NCBI GenBank assembly: GCA_014529385.2
Contig: CM043963.1
Span: 73,637,912 to 73,701,911, forward strand
DNA length: 64,000 nt
Origin: Adiantum capillus-veneris
Lineage: Eukaryota > Streptophyta > Polypodiopsida > Polypodiales > Pteridaceae
Direction of reading: 5' to 3'
Position 1 is the stretch's first letter. Each line of letters begins with the position of its first letter. Below are positions 33,803 to 45,065 of this stretch, one piece after another. The notes under the pieces are model-generated. The model was not told the origin of the DNA and did not search any database. It worked only from the letters and a program-made list of their open reading frames with translations. Position numbers and translations under genes: made by a program.

Positions 33803-33850
33803 TCGGACTCCTCTCTTTCTCTGCAAAGCAGGACGATTCCGGGAAGAACC

Positions 33851-35185
33851 ATGTCGAGCCAAGGGAGAAGCGTTGAAGAGGAGCTTCAACAAGTGCAAGC
33901 TTAGCTTGCGGAGTTGCAACAAATTTTACTGTTGCCAGACGTCCAAAAGCTTTTGGGCGGAATGAAGAAAACGAATGGAACTGATGCAGCCAAGCATCCA
34001 GACAACACTGTTGGCGTGAGACCACAGGAGGCAAGAGAAGAAGCACGTGCCGAGGTGCAGAAAGGATCTTCGGATCGGAATGAACGGCCTACTTCAAGGA
34101 AAGGCCAGGAAAAAGCGCTCTCTCTGCTAGACGAGAGCAAGGACATCTCTATCTCATCTCCATCTTACTCTCCTGATTATACTTCTACTTCTCGATCATC
34201 TCGTCAGAAGAAGGAAGCAGCTACTACCGCCACTACCATACATCAACCTAAAGATAAACCTCGATTGAAGAAGCAAGGTCGCAAGTCTCAACATCGCATG
34301 AGAGTCTTCAAATCAGGCGACAAGGACATCAAGTTAGAAACCTACAACGGACGGAGAGACATCTCCAAAGCACCGTCCTTCATTAGACAGTTTGAAGTCG
34401 CCTTTACCAATGGGCACTTCACAGAAAAATCCAAATTACGCCATGTGGGGATGCACCTCAAGGAAACGGCAAGTAATTGGTGGTTAGCCAAGATTCTGGA
34501 AGGTTCTCAGGCCAGAACTTGGGAGAGCATTAAGTCTGAATTTTGTGAACAATTTCTTCGGCCTGACTTCGAGCAGGACATATGGAAGGAATGGGATTGG
34601 CTTGCCCAGAAGGAACATGAAAGAGTAACGACTTATGTGGACTAGTATTGGTCGGTTCTTCTGAAGGTCACTCCCTTCATGAAGATTGCCGACGAGGAAA
34701 AGAAACGAAAGTTCGAAGCGGGTCTCCAACCGCAGCTTCGAAAGAGTATGAAGGTGTATCCGCATGATACTCTTTAGAGGATGATGGAGTCAACAATCAT
34801 TATTGAGGATTTGCACTCAACTGGGACGCCCAGAAAGATGGAGCATAGCACTTACTGTGCAAGACAAAGAGGGGTCTAGGATGACCAAGGGGGCCAAGGA
34901 AGAAAATGTCCTCCATCTAGAGACGATGATCATTCTAAGAAGCCAGAGGGCACTGGCAAGCAAACTAAGTACCTTTCTCCTACTCAACTTCAAACTTTCA
35001 GAGAGGAAGGAAGATGCTTCTATTGTGGCGAGAAAGGACATATGAAACCGGACTGCCCGCTAAAGCGGCAACGGCAAGAGTAAGCCTCTACGAGGCAAGA
35101 GAAAGCAAGGAAGGAACCCGCACCACCAAGCTCGAACTCCATTCCAGATGTTCAAGGAAACACAGAATCAGAGAAAGGGAAGCAC
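33851..35185 (+). pseudogene. gag of B
   Basis: ATG 33851 (MSSQGRSVEEELQQVQA) opens the capsid polyprotein. The whole stretch stays in one frame and is broken only by TAG at 33902, 34643, about 34775 and about 34877 and by TAA at about 35081. Ser-rich and basic segments precede the capsid domain (FIRQFEVAFTNGHFTEKSK, ASNWWLAKIL) at about 34380-34500. A CCHC zinc knuckle (CFYCGEKGHMKPDC) lies at about 35012-35055. It then runs in frame into RT at about 35180, the scar of an internal deletion that removed protease and most of RT. Confidence 0.85.
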
Positions 35186-36493
35186 TTGGACTTAGTGTTT
35201 CAAGAATTGCGAAAGCATGAGTTGCATGTGAATGCAAAGAAGAGCGAGTTCTTTCTCTTAGAGATACACTATCTCGACCATATAGTCTCTCACAATCAAG
35301 TGAGTATGGATCTTGCCAAGATCCGAGTGGTCGAAGATTGGCCTATTCCCACTACGGTACATGTTGTACGTAGCTTCCTGGGATTATGTTCGTATTATCG
35401 AAGGTTTGTCCGAGGATTTGCTCATGTAGCAGGACCACTTTATGATTTGACAAAGAAGAAGATTCCTTTCAGATGGGGATCGAGACAACAAGGAGCTTTT
35501 GATCGGCTCAAGTACTTGCTAAGCCATGGACCTATTCTGATAGTGCCTGACGTAAGAAAACCATTTGAGGTTCACTGTGATGCTTCAGGCGATTGCATCG
35601 GAGTAGTGCTAAACCAAGAAGGCGATGCAGTGGCCTACGAAAGCAGACGGCTTAAGGATGCAGAGTTGCATGCATCAATCTACGGAAAGGAACTCACAGC
35701 TGTGATTCACGCCTTATCCAACTGGAAGCACTATCTTCTAGGAGTGGATTTTGTGATCAAGACTGATCACCAGAGTTTGCGGTATTTTCTTACGCAAAGG
35801 AAACTATCTGAGAAGCAGATGAGATGGGCAAACTTTTTGTCTATGTTTCACTTCCAGATCCTTCACACGGCTAGGAGTAAGAATGTGGTCGCGGACGCAT
35901 TGTCTAGGCGGCCAAGGGTGAACGCTATCACTTCGGTGTATCATCAAGAATTAGAAGCACTACCGGATTTGTATCCGAATGATCCAGACTTCTCCACCGT
36001 TTGGGGAAAGCTACATCGTGGAGAGAATGAGTTTCCCTATTCCATTCGGGACGGTTATCTCTACCACCATCAGGCCATATGTGTGGCGGAACCATTAAGA
36101 AAGAAGATCATGGATGAAGCACACGCTTCGCCTTATGCGGGTCATCGGGGTATTCTCCCTACGACCTTAGCAATGGAAAGATATTTCTTTTGGCCTAGCC
36201 TTAAAGCAGACATTGATAAGTATGTCAGGGAATGTTTGGTTTGCCAAAAAGTGAAGTATGATCGGCATAAGATGGCTGGGTTGCTACAACCTTTGCCTGT
36301 GCCTAATGAACCTTGGGAAAGTATTGCCATGGACTTCATCATGGACCTCCCTAGAACTCAGACTGGAAATGACGCGATCTGGATCAGTGTGGACAGGTTT
36401 AGCAAGCAAGCACACTTTATACCAGTGAAAAAAACGATAAAAGCAGATCATATGGCTAGGGTCTTTCTGGCACAGACATCATGGAATGCCTAA
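35186..36493 (+). pseudogene. RT C-terminus, RNase H and integrase N-half of B
   Basis: The 435-codon frame begins in the RT palm/thumb (LDLVFQELRKHELHVNAKK). RNase H follows with CDASGDCIGVVL, YGKELTAVIHAL (Gly replaces the usual Glu before KEL), TDHQSLRYF and VVADALSRRP. Integrase follows with the zinc-binding ECLVCQKVKYDRHK and WESIAMDFIMDLPRTQ. A small deletion near 36475 (against E 62563-62580) shifts the frame just before the second catalytic block. It is about 97% like E by eye. Confidence 0.85.
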
Positions 36494-37326
36494 GTCTATT
36501 GTGAGTGATCGAGATCCTCGCATGACAGGAAATTTTTGGCATGCCTTGATGGATAATCTTGGTACAAAGCTGAATTTTTCATCTGCCTACCATCCTCAAA
36601 GGGACGGGCAAAGTGAGATAGCCAATTCCACAGTATTGGATATGTTAAAAGCTTATGTGCTAGACCGGCAATCAGACTGGGAGAAATATTTGCCTCTTGT
36701 CGAGTATGCGTATAACAATACCATACACTCATCGATGGGGAAAGCACCTTTTGAGATTCTTTATGGTAAGCGTTTGCTTCCACCCATCCTTTTAACAAAG
36801 GATAAGATCTTTGCAGCAGATGAATTTGTTCGGGATTTTGAACACCGCCTACGGGCAAGTTAGGAGAGCTATTCTACGCTCTCAGGAAAAGCATAAGAAA
36901 GCTGCAGACAAGCACAGAAGGAATCTAGACTTAACAGTTGGACAGTTAGTCTTACTTAAGTTTGAGAAGGCAAGACTTAAGAAACAAGCGTCTCATAAGG
37001 GGAAGGTGGTAAAACTTTCTACCCGTTATTATGGGCCGTTTAAGATCACTGAGCGAGTAAATGATGTCACGTTCCGATTAGCGCTACCGCCTAATTGGAA
37101 GATCCATAATGCTTTCCATGTCAGTTTACTCCGGCCGTATGTGGGACCGCCTCCAAGCGAGCCTAGTGCTAAGGAACCTCCTGAGGTTGAGGAAATGGAA
37201 GAAATACTCCAACCGGAGCAGATAGTAAGTCATCAGGAGCGGTCTCTCAAATCCGGAAAGATAACACGGAAGTATTTGGTTAAGTTTAAGAACGATTTGA
37301 ATCTAGATGCTCAGTGGATGACGTAG
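36494..37326 (+). pseudogene. Integrase C-half and chromodomain of B
   Basis: IVSDRDPRMTGNFW and SAYHPQRDGQSEIANS carry the second Asp and the Glu of the DDE core. After a one-base frame change near 36840 the frame 36811-37326 carries KITERVNDVTFRL and NAFHVSLLRPYVG. It ends in a chromodomain-like stretch (EILQPEQIVSHQERS ... RKYLVKFKNDLNLDAQWMT) before TAG at 37324. E has TAG at the identical place. Confidence 0.85.
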
Positions 37327-37376
37327 GAGGAATTAGCAGCTTATCCCGAGATACTGGAGGTATATGTCCAAGCACT

Positions 37377-37410
37377 ACAGTTGAGGTCAACTGTTTAGAA
37401 GCCAGAGGGA
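37377..37410 (+). other. Inverted repeat and polypurine tract of B
   Basis: ACAGTTGA (37377-37384) and TCAACTGT (37387-37394) form a perfect 8-bp inverted repeat. The purine tract AGAAGCCAGAGGGA follows and abuts the 3' LTR at 37411, 16 nt from the repeat. It is identical in E. Confidence 0.75.
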
Positions 37411-38637
37411 TGTTGCTAATTGGACTATTTTCTTATTTTTAATGATTAATCTCTTTTTTTTAGGATATTTTATTATGTGCACTAAGAACTGTTAAAAAGA
37501 TTGTAGCTACAGGAACTGCCATAAGGAACGGACAACTCTGATGTGTCATTTGATGGGTGACGGTAAACATCGCGAAGGAGTTTCCGTAAGTTCGGTGGAA
37601 AGGGCCGGGTTACATGTGCCTCTGATGCGTCACATGATGGGTGACGGGTGCATCAGTAAGAGGGCATCCCGTAGGCTAAGGAGGAAATCCGAACTGAGTA
37701 AGAAAATACGCGTAAGAACGCAATAACAAGAATAAAGATGGGTTCAATGAAGCTTTTTACGAAAAGCAAGAACAATCGCGGGAAGGTAGACGCTTTCCCG
37801 CGAGGAATCTATGTTTGCATTGCATTCGTGCATGTGGTTGCATCCAGGGATGCGTGGGAAGTGTTGTTAAATGCATTGGTTTTAACTTATAAGGTTTTAT
37901 TGAGTTTTTGGGCAGGTTCAGACCAATTTTAAAATATGCCGGCCGCCCACTTAATAAGTGGGCAGCCACTTAGAAGATAAAGCAACAAAACCAGCCAGCG
38001 AATTCTCTCTTCCTACGGGTAGAAAAGCGCCAAAAAAAAAAAAAAAAAAAATGGCCGCCATCTCTACGCGAGCAGTTATTCGTGCCGTGGCCAGGGAGCT
38101 ATAAAAGCACCACATGCCCTCACTCACGGGAGGTACCAACATCAGCAAGAGAAGACTCTGCCGCAAGAGATCGCGAGACTACGAAGCACTGAAGTCGTTT
38201 TTCCCGCGCAAGAGCGACAGGTATCTATTGTGGATTCGCCATACGAATTGTTGTCGCGGGTTTGTGTGTTTGTTTTGCAGGAATCTCCCATCTTACGGGA
38301 AGGCCCTTCACAGGAAGTACGGCTTCACGCCTAAGTCCCTTACGGAAAAGTACGGCTTCGCGCCTAAGTCCCTTACGGGAAGGAACGGCCTTGTGCCCAA
38401 GCCCTTTACGGGAAAGCACGACCTTCGGGTCTAAGATTATAGAACGGAGGAGTTTCCTCGGGTTTTCGTCCTTGTATACGAATTCTCCCTGAATAAAAGA
38501 ATACTCTTAACGGTGGGGGGGGACCAGCCCATCTTCTGGTCCCCAATACTGTGTCGATCTTCTCCCTTCTCTCACATTTGCAAAGTATTTTAATTTTCAG
38601 ATTTTCAAGTGCTCGTGTACGCTCCCGTTTTGTGACA
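37411..38637 (+). repeat. 3' LTR of B
   Basis: This is a partner of 32558-33789, with few differences. A copy of the poly-A run at about 38033-38051 and the 33-bp array are retained. Confidence 0.9.
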
Positions 38638-39801
38638 CCCATTAGGAGCATTTTTACAGTGCATAGACCTATTTTCCCTATTTTTGACATTTTTCACTTA
38701 TTATTTTTAAGCGACTTTTGTTGGGAACTGGGTAGGGCAATTTTAGAAAGCCTAGCACTAGCATTTCTAGCAGAAGGGGCAGCAAGAACTTCGGTTCAAC
38801 AGGCAACTTCTCAGCATAAAGAAACCCTAGCACTAGCATTTCTAGCAGAAGGGGCAGCAAGAACTTCGGTTCAACAGGCAACTTCTCAGCAGGAACCCCT
38901 GAGCAGACCTAGCGTTTTTGCACCATCTGCAAAGCCTAGCGTTTTTGCATCACAGCAAGAACCTAGCGTTTTTGCTATAGACAGCCCATCGTTTTTGCAT
39001 GCAATTCAGCCCCTGGCGTTTTTGCAGTGCAGATCAGCCCGGCGACAGCAAGAAGACAAATCAGCCCTAGCGTGCCCCAGTAGACAGCAGATCAGCCCTA
39101 GCGTTAGCAGATTTCCACCGCAAGGACAGAACCAGCCATAGCGTTTTTGCATCAGCATAACACTTCAGCGTTTTGCAGATTCACCGCGATGGAACACCAA
39201 GAAGCATCAGCGTTTTTCAGTTTTCAGCATCAAGACACCCCAGTAGAAGTCCCGAACCTCGCAGATCTCGCCTTCCCACAGCAGTTCCTCGCCGCACGGT
39301 TAGGCCCCGCGAAGTTTGCAGATTCAGCCCGGAAAACGCAGATTTTAGCATGTGCATTTTCAGCGCGTTGTCGTTGCATCGTCGTCATCGACATCGTCAC
39401 TGACATATAGAGTCAGAATTCAGCAGACAAAGATTTGCAGATTTCAACCATTAGCATTTTTAGATTTCAGCTCGTCTGGTCGTCGTCCTCATCGTCGTCG
39501 ACATCGTTGGCAAGTCCAAAGCATCGTAGAGATTTGTGCACTCAATGGTAGACCACTCTCGCCATAGAGAGAGGGGCCTTCGGAGGAGGGTTTTGACAAC
39601 ATTTTGGTGTTGTATTTTTCTCTCTCTATCTCTGTCTCAGCACCTTCATTCACAGTGTTCACCCACTTTGTTTGTGTCCATTGCACTCTCTCACTAAAGG
39701 AACGGAATTCTCTCCCTTCCGGAAGTAAAAGGAACCCTTGAGCACAGTTTAGAGCACTCATCTTGAGCAAAGTTCAACATTCACTTCTGCTGCACCTTAC
39801 A
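38638..39801 (+). repeat. 5' LTR of A-plus, second part
   Basis: It resumes at CCCAT/TAGGAGCATTTTTACAG after B and ends CTTACA before the primer site. It holds a 74-bp tandem duplication (copies from 38751 and 38825). It also holds about eight CTAGCGTTTTTGCA-like motifs between 38905 and 39215. (TC)n-rich sequence near 39615 precedes the end. Confidence 0.85.
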
Positions 39802-39802
39802 T

Positions 39803-39814
39803 TGGTATCAGAGC
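39803..39814 (+). other. Primer binding site, tRNA-iMet (A-plus)
   Basis: TGGTATCAGAGC lies one base after the LTR end. Confidence 0.9.
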
Positions 39815-40039
39815 CTGTATCACTCAAGGAAAGAACCACAAGAACCACAAGAACCACATAATTTTTTTTGCTTGTTGAGGTCGCACGTAACCCAAGTCCT
39901 CTTGGGCGTGTCGATTCCTAATCGTGTTTTTGAAGAGTGACAGGAAACCCAAGAAAGAAGGGCTTGTCCAACCTCTCCTTGTGCCTCTTTTTACTCATTG
40001 AGAGCGGACCGTGCACTTAGCAACCGGCCAATCGACGTG

Positions 40040-40640
40040 AGGTGGGAAAAGCAACCTTGGTGTGAGCGCAAGGCCGCCAAGGGGTGCGCCCGCGGAAAAG
40101 AGCAGAACTCGGGTGAAGAGAAGATCCTTCTCTAATACAGATTGCAAGCTAAAGAAGAACCAAAAGAAACTCAAGACTCCAGAACCTCAAGAACCTCAAG
40201 ACCCCCAAGAACCCAAGAACCCAAAACCCACAAGAACCCAAGTTCCTCGTGAACTTAAGAACCCAAGACTTCAGTGGATGGTCATCACCCGAAGTGGAAT
40301 GGATACTTCACATGGAGGTGGTGAGCGTGGGAGTGGCAAAGAAGAGTCTTCCCCACCTGGAGGTTTTTCGACCCTCCCCCTTCCCCATCTACGCCAAGGA
40401 TTGCACTAACTCCTATGGAGGCTTTCGACAAGACGATGATGGACAGGAAGTTAGAACGCGAAGAAAGAACAACAGAAAGAAAGGCAGAAATTGATCGTAA
40501 GTACCAAGAAAGAATGGAAGCCATAGCCCGTGAGCGCGAGCAAGCACGCTTGTAAGCCAAAGTAAGACTAGCTGAATTGGATCGTGAGCGCAAAGAAAGA
40601 TTAACAGAATTTGATTGCGAGAACAAAGAAAGACAAGTAG
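40040..40640 (+). pseudogene. gag-like N-terminal frame of A-plus
   Basis: A basic segment (SRTRVKRRSFSNTDCKLKK) and a Pro/Glu/Gln-rich repeat run in frame into MVITRSGMDTSHGG at 40278. The frame is lost at about 40365, where one C present in A-minus is missing, and the coiled-coil part continues in another frame (KLEREER..., about 40450-40640). No zinc knuckle is visible. It is homologous to 24389-24968 of A-minus. Confidence 0.6.
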
Positions 40641-40793
40641 AATTTGTCGGGAGAACAAAGCAAGAAAAGAGATGAACGACCAATACATGAAAGAGTTATT
40701 GGGACTTTTTTCTATTATGCAGGCGCAGTTTGAACAGAATAAGGAGAAGAGACTCTCTCAGTCTCTTCTTTTCCAAAGCATGACACACATGAT

Positions 40794-41280
40794 TTGCATG
40801 ATAATGATAAGCATGATGGTTTGCATGATCAAGATGTGATTTCTCAGGAGTATGATGATTTGCATGATCAAGATGTGATTACTTTCAAGCATGATGATTT
40901 GTCGGAAAAAGATGTGATTGTTCACAAGGATGATGGTTTAGTGGATACTTTTTCTAGTGAAGCTAATCTCATTGCAGATTCGATCAATCACCAAGAACCA
41001 ATCTTGGCTCTCGAGTCGAGGTCCACAAAACCCCCACAGCAAGATTCGTTCGATCACGGAGAACCGATCTTGGCTCTCGAGCCTAGGTCCAAAGAACTCC
41101 TACAGGAAGTATTATGTGTACGAGTGTTTAGTCAGCATGCATTGTTTGAGTGTTTCATTCGTGATGCTTTCCTGTATTTTAGTCACCGTCCTTATGTGAC
41201 CCCTTTCTGTAGGCATGGCATATTGTACGCTGAACACGATTCACTCATGAATGAGCATGGATGTATGCGGATGATTCATG
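40794..41280 (+). CDS. Conserved unknown coding region of the A family (A-plus copy)
   Basis: This is one open frame of about 162 codons before it runs into LTR sequence. The repeat DDLHDQDVI occurs in tandem variants, then SSEANLIADSINHQEPILAL. A second copy of the EPILALE-RS block follows, then the cysteine/histidine-containing HALFECFIRDAFLYFSHRP and SLMNEHGCMRMIH. Both blocks match A-minus, so this was probably the ancestral arrangement. I do not recognise a family. The 3' end is lost by fusion to the LTR remnant at about 41280. Confidence 0.55.
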
Positions 41281-41433
41281 TGTTCACCCACTTTGTTTGT
41301 GTCCATGTCCATTGCACTCTCTCACTAAAGGAACGGAAGGCTCTCCCTTCCGTATGTAAAAGGAACCCTTGAGCACAGTTCGGAGCACTCATCTTGAGCA
41401 AAGTTCAACATTCACTTCCGTTGCACCTAACAT
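41281..41433 (+). repeat. 3' LTR remnant of A-plus
   Basis: It matches about 39657-39801 of the 5' LTR (TGTTCACCCACTTTG ... CTAACA). The U3 part is deleted. Confidence 0.85.
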
Positions 41434-42124
41434 ATTTAGTTCATCATGGTTATAGGTACAAGGATGAACTTTGTAGCGGTTTTGGCTTTGAGTACACCCC
41501 AATTAGTGCCCTTGATGAATCAAACCTTCTCGGAGGCCTATTTGCTCAATGAGATGAAGAAATTACAAGAAGAAGTTATCAGCTAAGAAGCCAGGATTTG
41601 TTAACTTGAAGCACTATTGCAATTTGCAAACAATGGCAGTATAGTAGCAATTATAGGAGGTAGAAAAGCAAGGGCAACAAGATGAAGAGTTATTCAACAC
41701 AAAGCTTGGCAACAAGCAATCAAAGGTAAACGTTAACAATGTACAAACTCACACTAGGATTGGGTGCCTTCTTGAAGATTTGTTGAAAGGGGAACGAGAG
41801 GAAGACATCCAAATTATATCATAGATGCTCAAATAGAGGTTGACCAAGGTCGTGCCGTGTGTTGATATCAAGGACCCCATGCTTATTGAAGTCAAAGATA
41901 AACAAGCGAAGGTATACCACGAAGATGTTAGTGAGAAGACAAAGGTGATGAAGCAACTAAGATAACACCAAGGCCCATCGTTGTAGTGTCAATTGAAGAA
42001 TAGAGCCAACAACATGGAAAGTGGGTAGGAGGAAGAGAAAAAGCAATCATCAATGAGTTCAAGAACCCACCACCAAGCCCCAAAATATAGGCATCTATCT
42101 CCTTGTGACGGGTTTAAGGGGTAG
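41434..42124. other. Unassigned sequence between A-plus and G-I
   Basis: The first 60 bp repeat, imperfectly, the sequence just left of A-plus (32332-32390: GTTCATCATGG, TTTGT-G-GGTTTTGGCT). Short plus-strand frames (STPQLVPLMNQTFSEAYLL) might be a gag relic. No confident call. Confidence 0.35.
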
Positions 42125-43606
42125 TGCAACCGGCTTGTTAACTTCAAAAAGGGCGGTAGACTTTACTTCAAACCTTGATTTAGCTTTCACCCATTATTAA
42201 TCGTCTATTCTACCTGTGCTATAATGACACAAGAGAGGGGAATGGGATACAGATGCTAGAATGCATCTGTATGCGAAGACCGACACCAGACTGGCCCCTA
42301 AATTAGGCGCCCCTTTCGGTATTTCTTTGGTCTTTAACAGAGGGAATAAAAGCTGTGGTTCCCTACAAGCTGCCCCACACAATCTTGGCTGAATTTCAAC
42401 TGTTCTGGCCTGATTTCGGCAGCATAACTGTACCAGGACCAGGACCCTTCACAGTCGGTGTTCCCACGCATTGGATGACTTTCCCGACGCATACGGATAC
42501 TTTGCAAAACCTGGCGAGAATCTGCAGCACGTTGAATTCTCTGTTTTCTACCCCGAAAATGCGCCAGATCACCTGTACGGTGGTCCCCTTGCGTCCCCGA
42601 ACCTCCTGGGGGTATTAGGGTCCGTTTAGGGCCAAAACCCTAAACCTGCAAAAATACACAGCAGGCTGTAATTCACTGTTTCGGGCTCCGTTTTGCGTGC
42701 CGGTCGCATCCGTAGCAAGTCCTCAAGCTCCCGCACCTGTAGGGCTACTTGCTCTTTGAATCGGACGAGATTTCGCACGTGAAACCTCTCCGAACCTCCT
42801 GTACCTGCGGGGGATTAGCCGCTAGCTAATCCAGTACGTGTGCAAGAGGCTCTTGCCTCGGCAATCGTGCATGAACCCACACAACTGTACATGGTCAATT
42901 TGATGAGCCCACTAGAGGGGCATAACCATAAAGAATAGGGGAGAGAGAGAGAGCAGTGAGAGGTGTGCAGGTCGTGACATCCTGCACCTCACTATACATA
43001 GAGGGTAAGCCAGCACTCCATTGAAGCTCTCCCACTTGTGACCACTCAAAAACGAGCTCACAGCTGAAAATCACGTTTTTGCCTTCTCTTTAAGTAGTAA
43101 ACTGGCCTTAGAGTGCCAAGTGTCACTCATTTGTGCATTTTCCCGTTTTAGACCCTCGGGTCTAAAAGTATCTCACCTGCAGCCCCTGTTGACTTGGCCA
43201 CAGAGTAACAAAATGATCCCCATGTCAAACTGCACGTAATGACGCGAAGACATTTTGCCGTCCAAAAATAGCAGTCCCTAAAATTTAGGAGTTTCTTCCA
43301 TTACATTCTTCTAGGTCATCTGACCCTCTTTGTACACTGCAGCCACACCCAAAACTGAAATGTAGCCTATGTAGCAAAGGATTCCGCTTTGGCTGGCCAA
43401 TGACTCCACTCTGGCTAACCATAGTCCTTGTCCAACCTTAGTGCTCTTTAGCCCTCAGGCCTGGACTCTCTTTGAACAGTTCCACACTGGCTATGCAATG
43501 CAGGACAGTTAGATTTCCAGAGGGGTGTTTCCAAAAGGTAAAACAAACAAAATTCCCCAAAGAAAGAGAAAATAAATGAAAATGGAATTGCCATTGGCTG
43601 GTGACT
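42125..43606 (-). repeat. 3' LTR of G-I
   Basis: Its terminal base next to the purine tract is changed (GTGACT for GTGACA on the plus strand). It contains the AATAAAG/CCGAAAGGGG cassette region near 42307-42332 on the minus strand, altered to CCAAAG at the AATAAA position. Confidence 0.85.
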
Positions 43607-43641
43607 TACCCCCCTCTTGAAATCTCAAACGTCCTCGTTTG
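43607..43641 (-). other. Polypurine tract and hairpin of G-I
   Basis: Minus-strand purine tract 43622-43607. CAAACG (43626-43631) and CGTTTG (43636-43641) form a perfect 6-bp stem with a TCCT loop (AGGA on the sense strand), 19 nt from the LTR. Confidence 0.7.
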
Positions 43642-43669
43642 CACCTATGTCGTACATGCTTAAAGTCAA

Positions 43670-43880
43670 CATTCGGGTGTATTCAACACCTGTCGACACA
43701 TGCACGACACATACATGCTCATTGTCAACCCTGGTGTATTCAACACCTCATCGACACATGTATTGCTTGCGTGTGAACCCTGTCCCAATGACATAGTGGA
43801 AGCGTCACACTCTGCCATTGCTTTGAGTCCATAACTTTCCAATGACAAAATGGAAGCGTCGCATTTTGCCATTGTCTTTT
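43670..43880 (-). repeat. Duplicated motifs in the G 3' untranslated region
   Basis: Two GTGTATTCAACACCT units (near 43677 and 43733), each a GGTGT/ACACC inverted repeat, are followed by two CAATGACA...CATTG units (43786-43821, 43840-43875). The same order is kept in G-II at about 51970-52180. Confidence 0.65.
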
Positions 43881-44289
43881 AGTACACGTTGGATCCAGTA
43901 ACACTTTCGAGCATACCCAAACCGACAGTTCAAGAATGCAGTTACACATGTACCCTTTAATAGAAGCATTTACTGTATCCTTGACAGACTGACAAGAAAT
44001 ACTCACTTCTATAGCACTAACCAAACTTTTGGACATTCCATAAGAGCAATTGCCAAACTGACAATCTGTACAGCTCTAACATTCATGTAACATGCACTTC
44101 ATTTGAGCTCACTGTAAGTAACATGTACATCATTTCTTTCAGAAGCCACTGTCACACTGACAATCCATGTAGCTCTGAATCTCAAGGGGTCAAAGTAGGT
44201 TGCAAACCAAGGTTTTAAGTTCCCATACTTTTAGTGACTTTGCAAGTTCACTTTTTTCTATCCACTTGACATCCAAAGGTGATTAGCTT

Positions 44290-44520
44290 TTGAACTTTAC
44301 CAAACAGCACCTTGCAACCTTGCCTTTTCTTTTCTTTCTGTATGTGCCAAAATCTGTTCTGGGACCAAGATCTCGTCAGGTTCCTCGACTTCCGGCTGAT
44401 CTTCAGTTGGCATATCTTCTGGCACATCACCCACATAGGGTCTGAGAAGACTCACGTGAAACGCATTGTGAATCTTCCAACTCTCAGGCAATTTCAGCCT
44501 TTATGCAATATCACTGATTT
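44290..44520 (-). pseudogene. Integrase tail and chromodomain fragment, G-I
   Basis: The minus-strand frame 44491-44297 reads WKIHNAFHVSLLRPYVGD, then the chromodomain start PDEILVPEQILAHTER. After that the frame breaks. It is homologous to 52725-52486 in G-II. Sequence 43881-44289 is untranslated. Confidence 0.75.
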
Positions 44521-44609
44521 GCATACTGAGCATCGAAGACAATCTTTCTCTGCTCTTCATCTTGATCTTTGGAGATTAACCTGTGATCTACCCTTATGCT
44601 GTCACTTTT

Positions 44610-45065
44610 ATTGGGCTGAGAATTCTCTTTTTGACCCAATTTTGGCAGCATAACTATAGTAGAAACATTCACAACCAAAAATCCACATATCCAAGTGATT
44701 ATCCACGCATAATAGAGCACTTTTGCAAACCTGTCCTTGGAATTCAGCACGCTGAATTCTCTGTTTTTAGCTCCTAAAATGCTCCAGATCACTTGTATTA
44801 CTGTCCTCTAGCTTCCCCGAAGCTCTTGGGACAAAAAGGCATTAAATAGGGTCAAAACCCTAAATTTGCAGAAAAATACAGCAAGCTGTATTTTCTTCTT
44901 TGGGCTCTGTTTTGCGTGCCTATCGCACCAATTCGTAGCCTTTGATCTTCTGCATCAGTAGGACTACTTGCCCTTTGATTTACACGAGATTTCTTGTTAA
45001 ATCATCCTGTACCTGTTTTGAATTAGCCTTCAGCTAATTCGGTACCTGTATGAAATCATTCCAAG
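44610..45065 (-). repeat. Relic of a G-type LTR inside G-I
   Basis: It aligns with about 42400-42835 of the flanking LTR (GGCAGCATAACT, GCTGAATTCTCTGTTTT, AACCCTAAA, CTGTA/AGCAAG, TTAGC-G-TAAT) at much lower identity than the two flanking LTRs share. It occupies the place of the missing pol. Confidence 0.7.

Larger units (their letters stand above)
32558..38637 (+). mobile_element. Element B: chromovirus-type Ty3/gypsy retrotransposon, defective
   Basis: LTRs 32558-33789 and 37411-38637 are very similar, and the 5-bp target duplication CCCAT (32553-32557, 38638-38642) is perfect, so the insertion is recent relative to its host A-plus. The primer site is tRNA-iMet. The interior encodes gag, then directly RT C-terminus, RNase H, integrase and chromodomain. 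Protease and most of RT are deleted at about 35180. Sister element E (59999-64000) keeps those parts but lacks gag. Confidence 0.9.
32401..41433 (+). mobile_element. Element A-plus, carrying nested element B
   Basis: This is the plus-strand relative of A-minus. It starts TGTCACGTG at 32401 and ends CTAACA at 41433 with a perfect target duplication TATTT (32396-32400 and 41434-41438). Element B is inserted in its 5' LTR. The interior (39802-41279) holds the tRNA-iMet primer site and two gag-like frames with no pol. The 3' LTR keeps only its last 154 bp, so the 3' interior and U3 are deleted. Confidence 0.85.
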
